DNA from: Artemia franciscana
Lineage: Eukaryota; Arthropoda; Branchiopoda; Anostraca; Artemiidae
Direction: 5' to 3'
DNA: 64,000 nt
Assembly: GCF_032884065.1 (NCBI RefSeq)
Contig: NC_088872.1
Span: 4,898,001 to 4,962,000 of the forward strand
Shown: positions 1 to 10,682 of the stretch, in pieces
How the letters are laid out: the number at the start of each line of letters is the position of its first letter
How positions within the stretch are numbered: the stretch's first letter is position 1
Translations under genes and position numbers: made by a program
The notes under the pieces: generated by a model
Told to the model about the DNA's origin: nothing
What the model saw: the letters and a program-made list of their open reading frames with translations, nothing else
The model's database searches: none

Positions 1-819
1 CACTATACTTTACCCCCCCCCCATAATGTTCAAATATATAGCCCAAATTCGTTTCTAAGGCATTATATTTTTATCTTACTTTGGTAAATTTCATTAGGAT
101 TGAATGTCAGAGAAACATATTAGAAGAATATTAGGTAAGGTGTATATCCTACATCTTTACTTATTATGACGTTGATGTTGTGACATTCAAATTTGGCATT
201 AAAATAACTTGTTATTACAATATCTTTAGTATTACCTAAAATACAAATATTTTGAGCAATTTTTTACCCATTTTATGTTAGATTCTTTTCTTACATTTTG
301 CTGGATAAAATGCTATCTCAAAAAATAAATCTTGCAAGTAGTTTTTGATCCCGTTTGGCTCCCCGTTTGACAAACATTCATAAGCATAGCCCACATATGA
401 TATTAAGTCAAGTAATATAAAAAGATGACAATTAATTAAAATAGGCAACACGTGTATAATAATCAAAATTATGGATTATTGAAAACACGAACAAAACTCG
501 GTACAAAGCTCTACAGATTACGCAGGATACTTTTACAAAAGAACTTCAAATAGACTGGCTCGTGATGTTTTCCAATATTTGTAGAACTCAGAATTGAATT
601 GAATTTATTTATGACCTGTTGTACAAACGTAGTATAATATAAAAATATAAAGTATAAAAAATATAAAGTATATAAGTATAAAGTATATAAATATAAAATA
701 TAAAGTATATAAAAGTATAATATAAAAAGACAGACTGACAAATAAAACAAAATTGAAATTCATAGAAGTCTCCAGCTTAGGGGTTTATAAACCCAAAACA
801 AAGTAAGAATATCTGTAAT
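1..819. other. AT-rich non-coding flank
   Basis: No convincing gene is seen. The stretch is AT-rich. From about 635 to 735 it degenerates into short ATAAAGTAT-type low-complexity repeats. None of the Helitron termini, hairpins or minisatellites that fill the rest of the window occur here, so this is probably host intergenic or intronic DNA. Short open frames on the minus strand are Leu/Tyr-rich translations of the low-complexity DNA and are not called. Confidence 0.6.
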
Positions 820-1118
820 GAGAGAAAGGTTGAGGGGGCTATGACACGGTTTGTGGATGAAGAAGGACAGGTGGCCAAAGATCTTCCCTTTCGGCCATCC
901 ATAGCCTATAGGGCCAAATGAAAAGCAGGTCATCGCCGAATGGAGTGAGAAGAGGTTATAAGAAAGGAATTAAAAAGGGAGCTATAACTTCTTTCTAGGG
1001 CGTAAAAAGGAGGGCTTTGAATAGATTGGGATGGAGGAGGAGTATCCGTTGCTATGTTGGCCTCATGCGGCTTGGTACTACGGTGGTTTATCAGTTGTAG
1101 TAGCAGTAGTATTTCCAA
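820..1118 (+). mobile_element. decayed LINE 3' end (RT C-terminal tail)
   Basis: Read on the plus strand with several stops ignored, the translation contains the spaced pattern PFRPS...RAK.KAG...EEVIRKE followed by a Leu/Gly/Trp-rich tail. I associate this with the C-terminal end of arthropod non-LTR reverse transcriptases (RLPK...KAGRP...W type). It ends close to a short GTA-rich run (about 1096-1112), fitting a LINE 3' end with a simple trinucleotide tail. The frame is interrupted, so this is an old fragment. The family assignment rests on recall of the pattern, not on a search. Confidence 0.4.
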
Positions 1119-1611
1119 ATTTTCGGGGTCTATCCAAATTTCCCCGACATATAATTGGATTTCCCTAAGCCTTCCTGAATATAACATTAAATCACAAACG
1201 TTACGTAATTACCGTAAAAAGTAAAGTAGCATAAAATCAACAATTTGCATTTTGGGTTGATGTTCCTGCATACGCAAACCATAGTTTTTGGGAGGTTTTG
1301 GAGAGCAATATATTTTTTTTATAGATTCTCGGAAACTTAATTCATATTACTATAATTAATCTAAAATCTTAATATGTTACTTAATTTAAATCTAATTAAA
1401 GAAAACACTCAAAAACCCTATTCACCCTCCTGTTAAATAAATTGTTTGTTAAAACCTTCAAGCGTATTAGTGACGANNNNNNNNNNNNNNNNNNNNNNNN
1501 NNNNNNNNNNNNNNNNNNNNNNNNNNNNNNNNNNNNNNNNNNNNNNNNNNNNNNNNNNNNNNNNNNNNNNNNNNNNTAAGATATAGCGTCATAACGCCGT
1601 TGTATTTTCAG
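1119..1611. other. non-coding, probably intron before saposin exon
   Basis: AT-rich DNA with no recognised gene, interrupted by a 100-base run of N. It ends in TGTATTTTCAG, a good splice acceptor directly before the saposin-like exon, so at least the last part is likely intron. Confidence 0.5.
1477..1576. other. assembly gap (100 N)
   Basis: Exactly 100 N, the usual placeholder for a scaffold gap of unknown size. Sequence order across it depends on scaffolding. Confidence 0.95.
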
Positions 1612-1856
1612 ATTTGACGTTGGGTGATTTCTTGAAAAAAATTGAGGAACCTAAGTGGAGGCCCCTCAGCAAAATTGAAGATATGCTCAAATTAGTTGGG
1701 GACGAGCTTGACCAACTGGGAATGGAAGAAAGATTCAATTTTGCTGAAGAAGAAGAAGCCAAGGAGAAACAAGAGGAGACGAATAATCCCCTTTGTGTTA
1801 TGTGCGAATTTGCGATGGCTAAAATTGATCGACTCCTTATTACGAATGCTACAGAG
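1612..1856 (+). CDS. saposin-B-like domain exon (prosaposin-type, partial gene)
   Basis: The exon is bounded by an acceptor (TTTTCAG, AG at 1610-1611) and a donor (GAG|GTATTG, GT at 1857-1858). In the frame starting at 1614 it encodes 81 codons ending in phase 0. The N-terminal part is acidic and Lys/Glu-rich (linker type). The C-terminal part reads NNPLCVMCEFAMAKIDRLL, then ITNATE. A CxxCEF...(I/L)DxLL...NxT pattern is the first helix of saposin B type 1 domains, with two of the disulphide cysteines and a usual N-glycosylation site (NAT). Prosaposin-family proteins are processed in lysosomes into sphingolipid-hydrolase activators. The rest of the domain and neighbouring exons are not visible; a gap follows 29 bases downstream. 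It is apparently the only host exon in the window outside the profilin copies. Confidence 0.65.
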
Positions 1857-1885
1857 GTATTGTCTTAGATCATTTTGTGTATTTA

Positions 1886-1985
1886 NNNNNNNNNNNNNNN
1901 NNNNNNNNNNNNNNNNNNNNNNNNNNNNNNNNNNNNNNNNNNNNNNNNNNNNNNNNNNNNNNNNNNNNNNNNNNNNNNNNNNNNN
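1886..1985. other. assembly gap (100 N)
   Basis: A second run of exactly 100 N. It separates the saposin-like exon from a LINE RT fragment, so their true distance is unknown. Confidence 0.95.
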
Positions 1986-2278
1986 CTGGTCGAATCCGCT
2001 GTTATACCGTTCCGCAAAGGAGTCAGGCAAGGTACGGTTGTATCTCCAAGTTTGTACAACAACAGTGCCCTGCCGAAACAAGCCCGAGTAGCTATGTCTT
2101 GTGTTTCAAAGGGATTGATGTTACGTTGATGACGTATGCTGACGACTTCTTCAATTTGAACAGGTCCACTGATCGACTATCAAAGAATTTTGATTTGTTG
2201 AATAGGGAATACAATAAAGTAGGTTTGTCCCTTAATAAGCAAACCCAATTGATAACAATAATTTTTAATAAGCTTTAA
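1986..2278 (+). pseudogene. LINE reverse transcriptase fragment
   Basis: The first frame gives PFRKGVRQGTVVSPSLYNNS, the RT motif around GVRQG...SP. After a frame change near 2060-2090 the continuation reads CFKGIDVTLMTYADDFFNL and then DLLNREYNKVGLSLNKQ, i.e. the catalytic Y-A-D-D box and the following helix of a non-LTR reverse transcriptase. The 5' side is cut by the gap and the fragment stops at 2278. At least one frameshift makes it non-functional. It may or may not belong to the same LINE as the 820-1118 fragment. Confidence 0.65.
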
Positions 2279-2315
2279 ACTTTTGGTTTTCCTTTTTAAG
2301 GTTTAAGCCAGTTTA

Positions 2316-2748
2316 GGAAACTTAACTTTTCCTGAGGGGCAACACATTCCCATTGTTTCACCATTAAATTTCAAGGCCTTGCAATAAGGAAAAATTTCAG
2401 ACATAGTTCCGATTTGAACATCTCGATTCAAGCTATAATCCTCGGAAGGGCAGTACTTGAATGCCAGGCAATTATACACACATTGCTTTTGTAATCCCTC
2501 GACACGCCTTCTTTATTTACTTTCTCTTTCAGTAGCAAGTGTGGTTTCGCATTGCTCTGGTGGTTCCTCGACAAGCCTTTTTTTACTATCTCTGTCAACC
2601 ACAAGCCTGGTTTTGCGTTGCTCTGGTGAATCCTCGACACGCCTTCTTTTTTTACTTTCTGTTTCAACTGCAAGTTTGATTTCGCATTGCTCTGGTGGTT
2701 CCTCGACACGCCTTCTTCTTTTACTATCTCTGTCAACTGCAAGCCTTG
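2316..2748 (-). pseudogene. Helitron N-terminal ORF remnant (basic repeats + finger)
   Basis: On the minus strand this matches the N-terminal part of the long Helitron ORF at 51377: degenerate units such as VDRDSKRRRRVEEPPEQ (23-residue DRES/KRxRAEE repeats), then a broken version of the Cys-rich finger region. Units are diverged from the intact copy and partly frame-shifted. It is joined head-to-head at about 2749 to a plus-strand fragment of the same ORF, so an inversion or two insertions must be assumed. Confidence 0.7.
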
Positions 2749-3718
2749 GGATTGAGCCGATGGCTGTCATTTTAATAGTAAATTGATAGATCCATCCACT
2801 AACAAACAAATGGATAAGAAATGCAGCGCAATGAATTATTATTCTTATAGACTAATGATTCGTCAGAATGAAGATAATTATATTTTCAAATGCCGTCAAT
2901 TGTTTCATCAATATATCGTTGATATGTATGCAAATATTGAATCAGAACGTTTGCTTTTTATCAGTCTGAATCAGACCAAGCTCCGCTCTGAACAATACAT
3001 TCATTTGCGAGATGCAGTTGTAAATGACGGTAATACCAATAACGTTGGAACATTAACGATTTTACCTTCGTAATATGCTTGCAGTCTGCGTCATATGCAT
3101 GAATATGCTCAAGATGCCATTGCCTATGCTCGTATCTATGGTTGTAAAGATTTATTTATTACATTTACATGTAATCCATCTTGGGACGAGATACAGCAGC
3201 TTTTACTTCAAGGACAATCGGTGGCATACTGACATCTTGCTCTCCTTCAGCTCCTAGAGAGTTATGGGAGAAATATAAATCGAAAATGGCCGAGGGTATA
3301 CTCCATCGAATACGGTTAAAGAAGTCAGATATGACCTTTGATTTTACATCAGAAATTTATAACTAAACTTTAGTTATTATTGAAGATTTGTGCTTATGTA
3401 TGGCAAACAAACCTCTTCAAAATGTGGGAATGCCTTCACCTTATCGTAATGCTGCTATTTTGACATGTGTAGAATTGGATCATGAACAAAGTTACAACAC
3501 GAGTGATCTATTGTCGTATGTACAAAATAATATTTCTAAGTTAATGCGCGAGCAAAAAGATATTAATGATAAGATAATGCACTGTGTCGATTTCAACGTT
3601 GGAGAAATAATCTTTTTGGATGCGCCAAGAGTTACTGGTAAAACGGTTGTGATAGAATTGATTCTGGCATCAATTCGATAAAAAAATGGCATAGCGTTGG
3701 GAATCGCGCCGTCCAGAA
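2749..3718 (+). pseudogene. Helitron Rep/helicase remnant, internally deleted
   Basis: Plus-strand homologue of the long Helitron ORF. 2783-3073 encodes the pre-Rep region (KCSAMNYYSYRLMIRQNEDN, RLLFISLNQTKLRSEQ). At about 3221 the sequence jumps to the pre-helicase region (SCSPSAPRELWEKYKSKM), and 3388-3681 reaches the Walker A area, where GGTGKT has become RVTGKT. It contains internal stops and lacks the HUH and two-Tyr motifs. It is more diverged than the other copies and ends 22 bases before the 5' end of the next Helitron. Confidence 0.75.
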
Positions 3719-3830
3719 TAAATATCTATATATATATCTATCTATATATATAAAAATAAGTTGTCTGTGTGTGGATCTGTGGATGGATCAGGTGACGTCA
3801 CCTGAAAAAACTGGATCAGGTGAGGTCAAA

Positions 3831-5070
3831 ACTGAAAAAACTAAAAAAAGGCAAAAACTACAAAAAAAACTAAAAACTAATAAAAAAATAAAAAAGCTAA
3901 AAAACTAAAAAAACTAAAAAAAGGCAAAAACTACAAAAAAAACTAAAAACTAATAAAAAAGCTAAAAAACTAAAAAAACTAAAAAAAGGCAAAAACTACA
4001 AAAAAAACTAAAAACTAATAAAAAAAATAAAAAGCTAAAAAACTAAAAAAACTAAAAAACTAAAAAAAGGTAAAAAACTAAAAAAACTAAAAACTAAAAA
4101 AAACTAAAAAAAAGGAAAAAAACTGAAAAATAAGCTAAAATAAAGGTAAAAACCAATAAAAAACTAAAAAAAAAACTGAAAAAACTAAAAAAAAGGCAAA
4201 AACTACAAAAAAAACTAAAAACTAATAAAAAAAAGTAAAAAAGCTAAAAAACTAAAAAAACTAAAAAAACTAAAAAAAGGTAAAAAACTAAAAAAAATAA
4301 AAAATAAAAAAAAAACTAAAAAAAAGGAAAAAACTGAAAAATAAGCTAAAATAAAGGTAAAAACCAATAAAAAACTAAAAAGAAAAAAAGGAAAAAAACT
4401 AAAAAAAATTTTCATCTAAAAATAAAAAAAAACTAAAAAAGAAAAAATAAATGACGACACTCAAAGAGAAAGCGACCAGGACAAAAGGAATGTTCGAAAA
4501 AAAATAAAAAAGCTAAAAAACTAAAAAAACTAAAAAAAGGCAAAAACTACAAAAAAAACTAAAAACTAATAAAAAAGCTAAAAAACTAAAAAAACTAAAA
4601 AAAGGCAAAAACTACAAAAAAAACTAAAACTAATAAAAAAAATAAAAAAGCTAAAAAACTAAAAAAACTAAAAAAAGGTAAAAAACTAAAAAAACTAAAA
4701 ACTAAAAAAAAATAAAAAAAAGGAAAAAACTGAAAAATAAGCTAAAATAAAGGTAAAAACCAATAAAAAACTAAAAAAAAAACTGAAAAAACTAAAAAAA
4801 GGCAAAAACTACAAAAAAACTAAAAACTAATAAAAAAAGTAAAAAAGCTAAAAAACTAAAAAAACTAAAAAAACTAAAAAAAGGTAAAAAACTAAAAAAA
4901 TAAAAAATAAAAAAAACTAAAAAAAAGGAAAAAACTGAAAAATAAGCTAAAATAAAGATAAAAACCAATAAAAAACTAAAAAGAAAAAAAGGAAAAAACT
5001 AAAAAAAATTTTCATCTAAAAATAAAAAAAACTAAAAAAGGTAAAAACTAAAAGAACTAAAAAAGATAAA
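3831..5070 (+). repeat. A-rich block (ACTAAAAAA family), internally duplicated
   Basis: About 1.2 kb of A-runs punctuated by ACTAAAAA, GGTAAAAAC, GGCAAAAACTACAA and CTGAAAAATAAGC. The block contains a tandem duplication of about 600 bp: the marker AAATGACGACACTCAAAGAG occurs near 4449 and again near 5073, each preceded by the same series of A-rich sub-motifs. Similar blocks occur at 29870-31290 and, reversed as T-rich DNA, at 15120-15720, 45620-46040, 49680-50640, 59530-59755 and 60350-61670. No coding potential: Lys-only frames on one strand and Phe-only frames on the other. Confidence 0.85.
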
Positions 5071-5370
5071 AATAAATGACGACACTCAAAGAGAAAGCGA
5101 CCAGGACAAAAGGAATGTTCGATTAGCAATCAACAAAGCACCGGGACACAGGGAGTATAAATGACGACCAGGACATAAGTAAAAACAAAAACTAACAAAA
5201 CTAAAAAGAAGGTAAAAACTACAAAAAAACTAAAAAGAAAAAAAAACTAAAAACTAATAAAAAAACTAAAAAATCTAAAATCTAAATAAACTAAAAAAGA
5301 AAAAAAAAGGAAAAAAATAAAGGAGAAAAACAAAACTAAAAAACGAATGTATATACAGACCGGGACACCG

Positions 5371-5490
5371 GGATACAAATGACGACCGGGACACAGGGAA
5401 TATAAATGACGACCGGGACACAGGGACACAACTACAACGGGGACACCGGGGGAAACAGGGGGATATAAATGACGACCGGGACACCGGGAC
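5371..5490 (+). repeat. GACCGGGACACAGGG minisatellite
   Basis: Imperfect tandem units of the type ATGACGACCGGGACACAGGGA with insertions like ACACAACTACAACGGGGAC. The core GGGACACAGGGACACAACTA is also found in the Helitron 3' subterminal region, so the array probably arose by duplication of element sequence. Further arrays lie at 6580-6960, 10120-10460, 12500-12700, 23050-23420, 31300-31435, 41940-42290, 47300-47515, 57060-57380, 59215-59500 and shorter stretches elsewhere. Confidence 0.8.
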
Positions 5491-5696
5491 AGGGAATGGT
5501 CGATTAGCAATCACCATCAACAAAGCTCAAGGGCAATCATTAGAATCATGAGGTATAGATCTGAATACAGATTGTTTTCCCATGGACCATTATATGTTGC
5601 ATGTTCAAGAGTCGGTAAACCTGACAATCTATTTATATGCAAAGACAATGGGACAGCAAAGAATGTTGTATATTCGCAAGTTTTACGTAGTTAAAA

Positions 5697-5698
<2 letters not shown>

Positions 5699-5792
<94 letters not shown>
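5699..5792. repeat. (AT)n microsatellite inside Helitron
   Basis: Pure AT dinucleotides placed exactly between the end of the helicase tail (stop at about 5691) and the 3' region TTCACAGGTGGGACA. The same placement recurs in other elements of this clade. Confidence 0.95.
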
Positions 5793-5794
<2 letters not shown>

Positions 5795-5940
5795 ATCTAT
5801 ATTCACAGGTGGGACATAGGGACACAACTACAATGGCGCGTAACTATTATGGCGCGTAACGACTTACGCGCGCGGGGGGGGCGCGAAGCGCCCCACCAAC
5901 TAGGTGTTGGGGTGGCGCGAAGCGCCACCCCAACAGCTAG

Positions 5941-7294
5941 TATATATATAAAAATAAGTTGTATGTCTGGCTGTGGATCAGGTGACGTCTGTGTCGGCTG
6001 ACGTCATGAAATTAGTTGTCGTCATTTTTGCTTTGACGGTGATGTCATTAACGGTATTTAAGACATTTGTTCACGGAAAAATGTTTAATTGTAAAATGAC
6101 TGAAGAACCTACAATGGCAACAGACGAGGAAGCTGCTCAAAGAGTTTATGCCAAAAAACTTGCTGCTGATAGAGAAAGTAAGAAAGAAAGCGTTCCGAGG
6201 AATCACAAGAACAGCAAGAAAACAGGCTTGCAGCTGATACAGAAAGTAAGAAAAGAAAGTGTGCCAGGGAATCACAAGAACAGCAAGAAAACAGGCTTGC
6301 GGCTAAAGAACGCAAAACCGCGCAGTTAGATGAAAATCCACCTGGACAGCGAGAGTCAAAACATATCAAAACTGAAAATGATAGCGATGATGATTGGGTT
6401 TGGGATTTTGACTTGGATAAGGTAATCAATGCCTACCAGATTTAAGTTAAAAAAACAAAGGTTCGTCGATATGTACTTCATAGTGACGCTGAAAAATAAA
6501 GAAGAAAAAGAAAACTGAAAAAAGAAAAAAGGTAAAAAACTAAAAAAAAAACAAAAAAGAAAAAACACTCAAAGAGAAATCACAGACCGGGACACAAATG
6601 ACGACCGAGACAGAGGGAATATAAGTGACGACCGGGAACCTCAAAGAGAAACTACAGACTGGGACACCCGGCCACAAATCACGACCGGGACACAGGGAAT
6701 ATAAATGACGACCGGGACACAGGGACACAACTACAACGGGGACGCCGGGGGCACAGGCGGGATATATAAATGACGACCAGGACACAGGGATTGTTCGAAT
6801 AGAAATTACAGACCGGGACACAAATGACGACCGGGACACCGGGACACAGGGAATATAAATGACGACCGGGACACTCAAAGAGAAATTACAAACTGGGACA
6901 CCGGACACAAATGACGACCGGGACACAGGGAATATAAATGATGACCGGGACACAGGGACACATCATTAGAATAATGAGGTATAGATCTGAATACGGATTG
7001 TTTTTACCATGGACAATTATATGTTGCATGTTCAAGAGTCAGTAAACCTGACAATCTATTTATATGCACAGACAATGGGACAGCGAAGAATGTTGTATAT
7101 TCGCATGTTTTAGGTAGTCAAAAACATATATTTATATCTATCTCTATTCACAGGTGGGACACAGGGACACAACTACAATGGCGCGTAACTAATATGGCGC
7201 GTAACGACTTACGCGCGCGGGGGGGTTCTGGGGGGCGCGAAGCGCCCCACCAACTAGGTGTTGGGGTGGCGCGAAGCGCCACCCCAACAGCTAG
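5941..7294 (+). mobile_element. non-autonomous Helitron, basic-repeat-ORF type
   Basis: Begins TATATATATAAAAATAAG directly after the CTAG of the preceding element; its first bases TCTA are at 3737-3740, split off by that insertion. A leader with TGACGTC boxes is followed by a short basic-repeat ORF (6082 on), A-rich DNA, minisatellite (6580-6960), helicase tail (6965-7120), the 3' region, and the double hairpin ending in CTAG at 7291-7294. It is itself followed by TATATATATAAAAATAAG of a third element, so the nest is at least three deep. Confidence 0.8.
6082..6446 (+). pseudogene. short basic-repeat ORF with acidic tail, frameshifted
   Basis: Starts [20 protein letters not shown], continuing [14 protein letters not shown], which matches the N terminus of the long Helitron ORF. 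Two 23-residue basic units follow. A frame change near 6183 puts the repeats into the frame that reads [13 protein letters not shown]. Further on, the original register encodes [18 protein letters not shown], then VINAYQI and a stop near 6444. This is a broken relative of the intact 100-residue ORFs at 11748 and 46544. No function can be assigned beyond its resemblance to the transposon protein N terminus. Confidence 0.6.
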
Positions 7295-7727
7295 TATATA
7301 TATAAAAATAAGTTGTAAGTTTGTTCGTGGGCTGACCTCATTATAAGGATTGAGCATTATGACGTCATGTATATATTTTGTATGTTTGTATATGACTTCA
7401 TTATAAGTTGACGTCATTAGAAGTGTATAAGGCTTTGTCTGCCGTCTATATTTGATGAATTTATTTCATCATACCAATTTGAAAACGAATGTATACAAGC
7501 CGAAGTAGCTCAGTTCGTAGAGTGTGGCTTTGGAGTTCGAATCCTGGCTTTAGCATTATTACAAAATAAATTAAAACTAAAGAAAAAAGACTGAAAAAAG
7601 GTAAGAAACTAAAAAAGAAACTAAAAAAAAGGAAAACAAAGAAGGAACTAAAAAAGAAAAAACTAGAAAAGAAAATAAAAACTAAAAATTGAAAAAAAAA
7701 GTAAAAAAAGTAAAAAGGGGCTCACCT
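7295..7727 (+). mobile_element. Helitron 5' segment with tRNA-like module and A-rich tail
   Basis: A 5' terminus (TATATATATAAAAATAAG) plus leader with TGACGTCA near 7361. At 7440-7500 comes a conserved lead-in (ATTTCATCAT...AAAACGAATG), then a tRNA-like module (7497-7554), then A-rich DNA to about 7720. The matching 3' end is not found; the segment abuts an inverted profilin-leader/basic-repeat fragment. Confidence 0.6.
7497..7554 (+). other. tRNA-like module (A box and B box, anticodon part missing)
   Basis: The stretch contains TAGCTCAGTTCGTAGAG, a good tRNA D-arm/A box, and GAGTTCGAATCCTGG, a good T-arm/B box. AAGCC at 7497-7501 pairs with GGCTT at 7546-7550 as an acceptor-type stem. The anticodon arm is missing (about 15 bases between boxes), so it is not a working tRNA gene. 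It is followed by a long A-rich tract, as in tRNA-derived SINEs. Confidence 0.6.
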
Positions 7728-9258
<1,531 letters not shown>

Positions 9259-9259
9259 A

Positions 9260-9463
<204 letters not shown>

Positions 9464-10682
9464 TCTATATATATATAAATAAGTTGTCTGTCTTTGTGTC
9501 TGTCTGTCAGGTGACGTCATGTTTCTGTGTCGACTGACGTCATGAAGTTAGTTGTCGTAATTTTTGCTATGACGGTGACGTCATTAATGGTATTTAAGAC
9601 ATACGTTCACGGAAAATGTTTAATTGTAAAATGACTGAAGAACACAACTGTTCTTCAAAGTGGCAACAGCCGAGGAAGCTGCTCAAAGAGTCTATGCCAA
9701 AAAACTTGCTGCTGATAGAGAAAGTAAGAAAAGAAAGCGTGCCGAGGAATCACAAGAACAGCAAGAAAACAGGCTTGCAGCTGATAGAGAAAGTAAGAAA
9801 AGAAAGCGTGCCGAGGAATCACAAGAACAGCAAGAAAACAGGCTTGCGGCCAAAGAACGCAAAACCGCGCAGTTAGATGAAAATCCACCTGGAAAGCGAG
9901 AGTCAAAACATATCAAAACGAAAATGATAGCGATGATGATTGGGTTTGGGATTTTGACTTGGATAAGGTCATCAATGCCTACCAGATTTAAGTTAAAAAA
10001 CAAAGGTTCGGCGATATGTACTTCATAGTGACGCTGAAAAATAAAGAAGAAAAAAAAACTGAAAAAATGTAAAAAACTAAAAAAACTAAAAAGAAAAAAC
10101 ACTCAAAGATAAATTACAGACCGGGACACAAATGACGACCGACACAGAGGGAATATAAATGACGACTAGGAACCTCAAAGAAAAATTACAGACTGGGACA
10201 CCCGGACACAAATCACGACCGGGAATATAAATGACGACCGGGACGCAGGGAAACAACTACAACGGGGACGCCGGGGGCACAGGCGGATATATAATTGACG
10301 ACTGAGACACAGGATTGTTTGAATAGAAATTACAGACCGGGACACAAATGACAACCAGGAGACACTGGGACACAGGGAATATAAATGACGACCGGGACAC
10401 TCAAAGAAAAAATACAAACTGGGACACTAGGACACAAATGACGACCGGGACACAAGGAATATAAATGCTATTTATATGCACAGACAATGGAACAGCGAAG
10501 AATGTTGTATATTCGCATGTTTTACGTAGTTAAAAATATATATTTATATCTATCTCTATTCACAGGTGGGACACAGCTACAATGGCGCATAACTAATATG
10601 ATGGCGCGTAACGACTTACGCGCGCGGGGGGCTTGGGGGGGCGCGAAGTGCCCCACCAACTTGGTGTTGGGGTGGCGCGAAG
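9464..10682 (+). mobile_element. non-autonomous Helitron, basic-repeat-ORF type, 3' hairpin broken
   Basis: 5' terminus A|TCTATATATATATAAATAAG at 9464; leader with TGACGTCA; short basic-repeat ORF (9616-10028); A-rich piece; minisatellite (10120-10460); short helicase tail; 3' region with the first hairpin. The final hairpin is cut in its second arm (GGCGCGAAGCG|AGTTGTGTG, about 10682) and fused to the 5' part of a minimal element. The same fusion is present in the copies at 22893 and 42510. Confidence 0.75.
9616..10028 (+). pseudogene. short basic-repeat ORF (frame-changed tail)
   Basis: From [20 protein letters not shown] on it encodes two [20 protein letters not shown]-type units, then [19 protein letters not shown]. 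It then leaves the register that would give the acidic Trp-containing tail (one base fewer in AAAACGAAAATG) and ends as [18 protein letters not shown]. Upstream the first ATG ([11 protein letters not shown]) is out of frame with the repeats. Copies at 23491-23875 (-) and 41460-41850 (+) are nearly the same. Confidence 0.55.

Larger units (their letters stand above)
3741..5940 (+). mobile_element. non-autonomous Helitron, A-rich type (2.2 kb)
   Basis: The 5' end is A|TCTATATATATAAAAATAAG at 3741 and the 3' end is a pair of hairpin+CTAG modules with CTAG at 5937-5940, followed by T. These are the Helitron hallmarks: TC start, hairpin near a CTRR end, A|T insertion site. Order inside: short CRE-containing leader, A-rich block (3831-5070), minisatellite (5371-5490), last codons of the helicase ORF (5495-5693), (AT)n (5699-5792), 3' region starting TTCACAGGTGGGACA. 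It carries no full gene. It sits inside the TCTA^TATA 5' terminus of the next element: TCTA at 3737-3740 resumes at 5941. A related copy lies at 29730-32018. Confidence 0.85.

Noticed and set aside
278-1187. Several short minus-strand ORFs of 62-85 codons as host genes
   Set aside because: No family resemblance, low-complexity composition, no splice or start context; one overlaps the LINE relic on the other strand.
2457-2786. Ser/Leu-rich and FFSYFLYQ-repeat ORFs opposite the basic repeats (also at 8033, 32369, 39702, 41477)
   Set aside because: Antisense shadows of the 69-bp coding repeats; the sense frame explains them.
4215-5523. Phe/Leu-rich hydrophobic ORFs that could pass as membrane proteins (also at 15295, 31067, 49572, 60-61 kb)
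   Set aside because: They are reverse reads of A-rich and minisatellite DNA; frames break irregularly and no copy is conserved at protein level.
7497-7554. Functional tRNA gene
   Set aside because: The anticodon arm is missing and the other modules have unpaired acceptor or altered T arms; treated as tRNA-derived relics.
9660-10028. C-terminal [18 protein letters not shown] as a membrane anchor
   Set aside because: It is a frame-changed read of the conserved acidic segment; the 100-residue ORFs show the original register.
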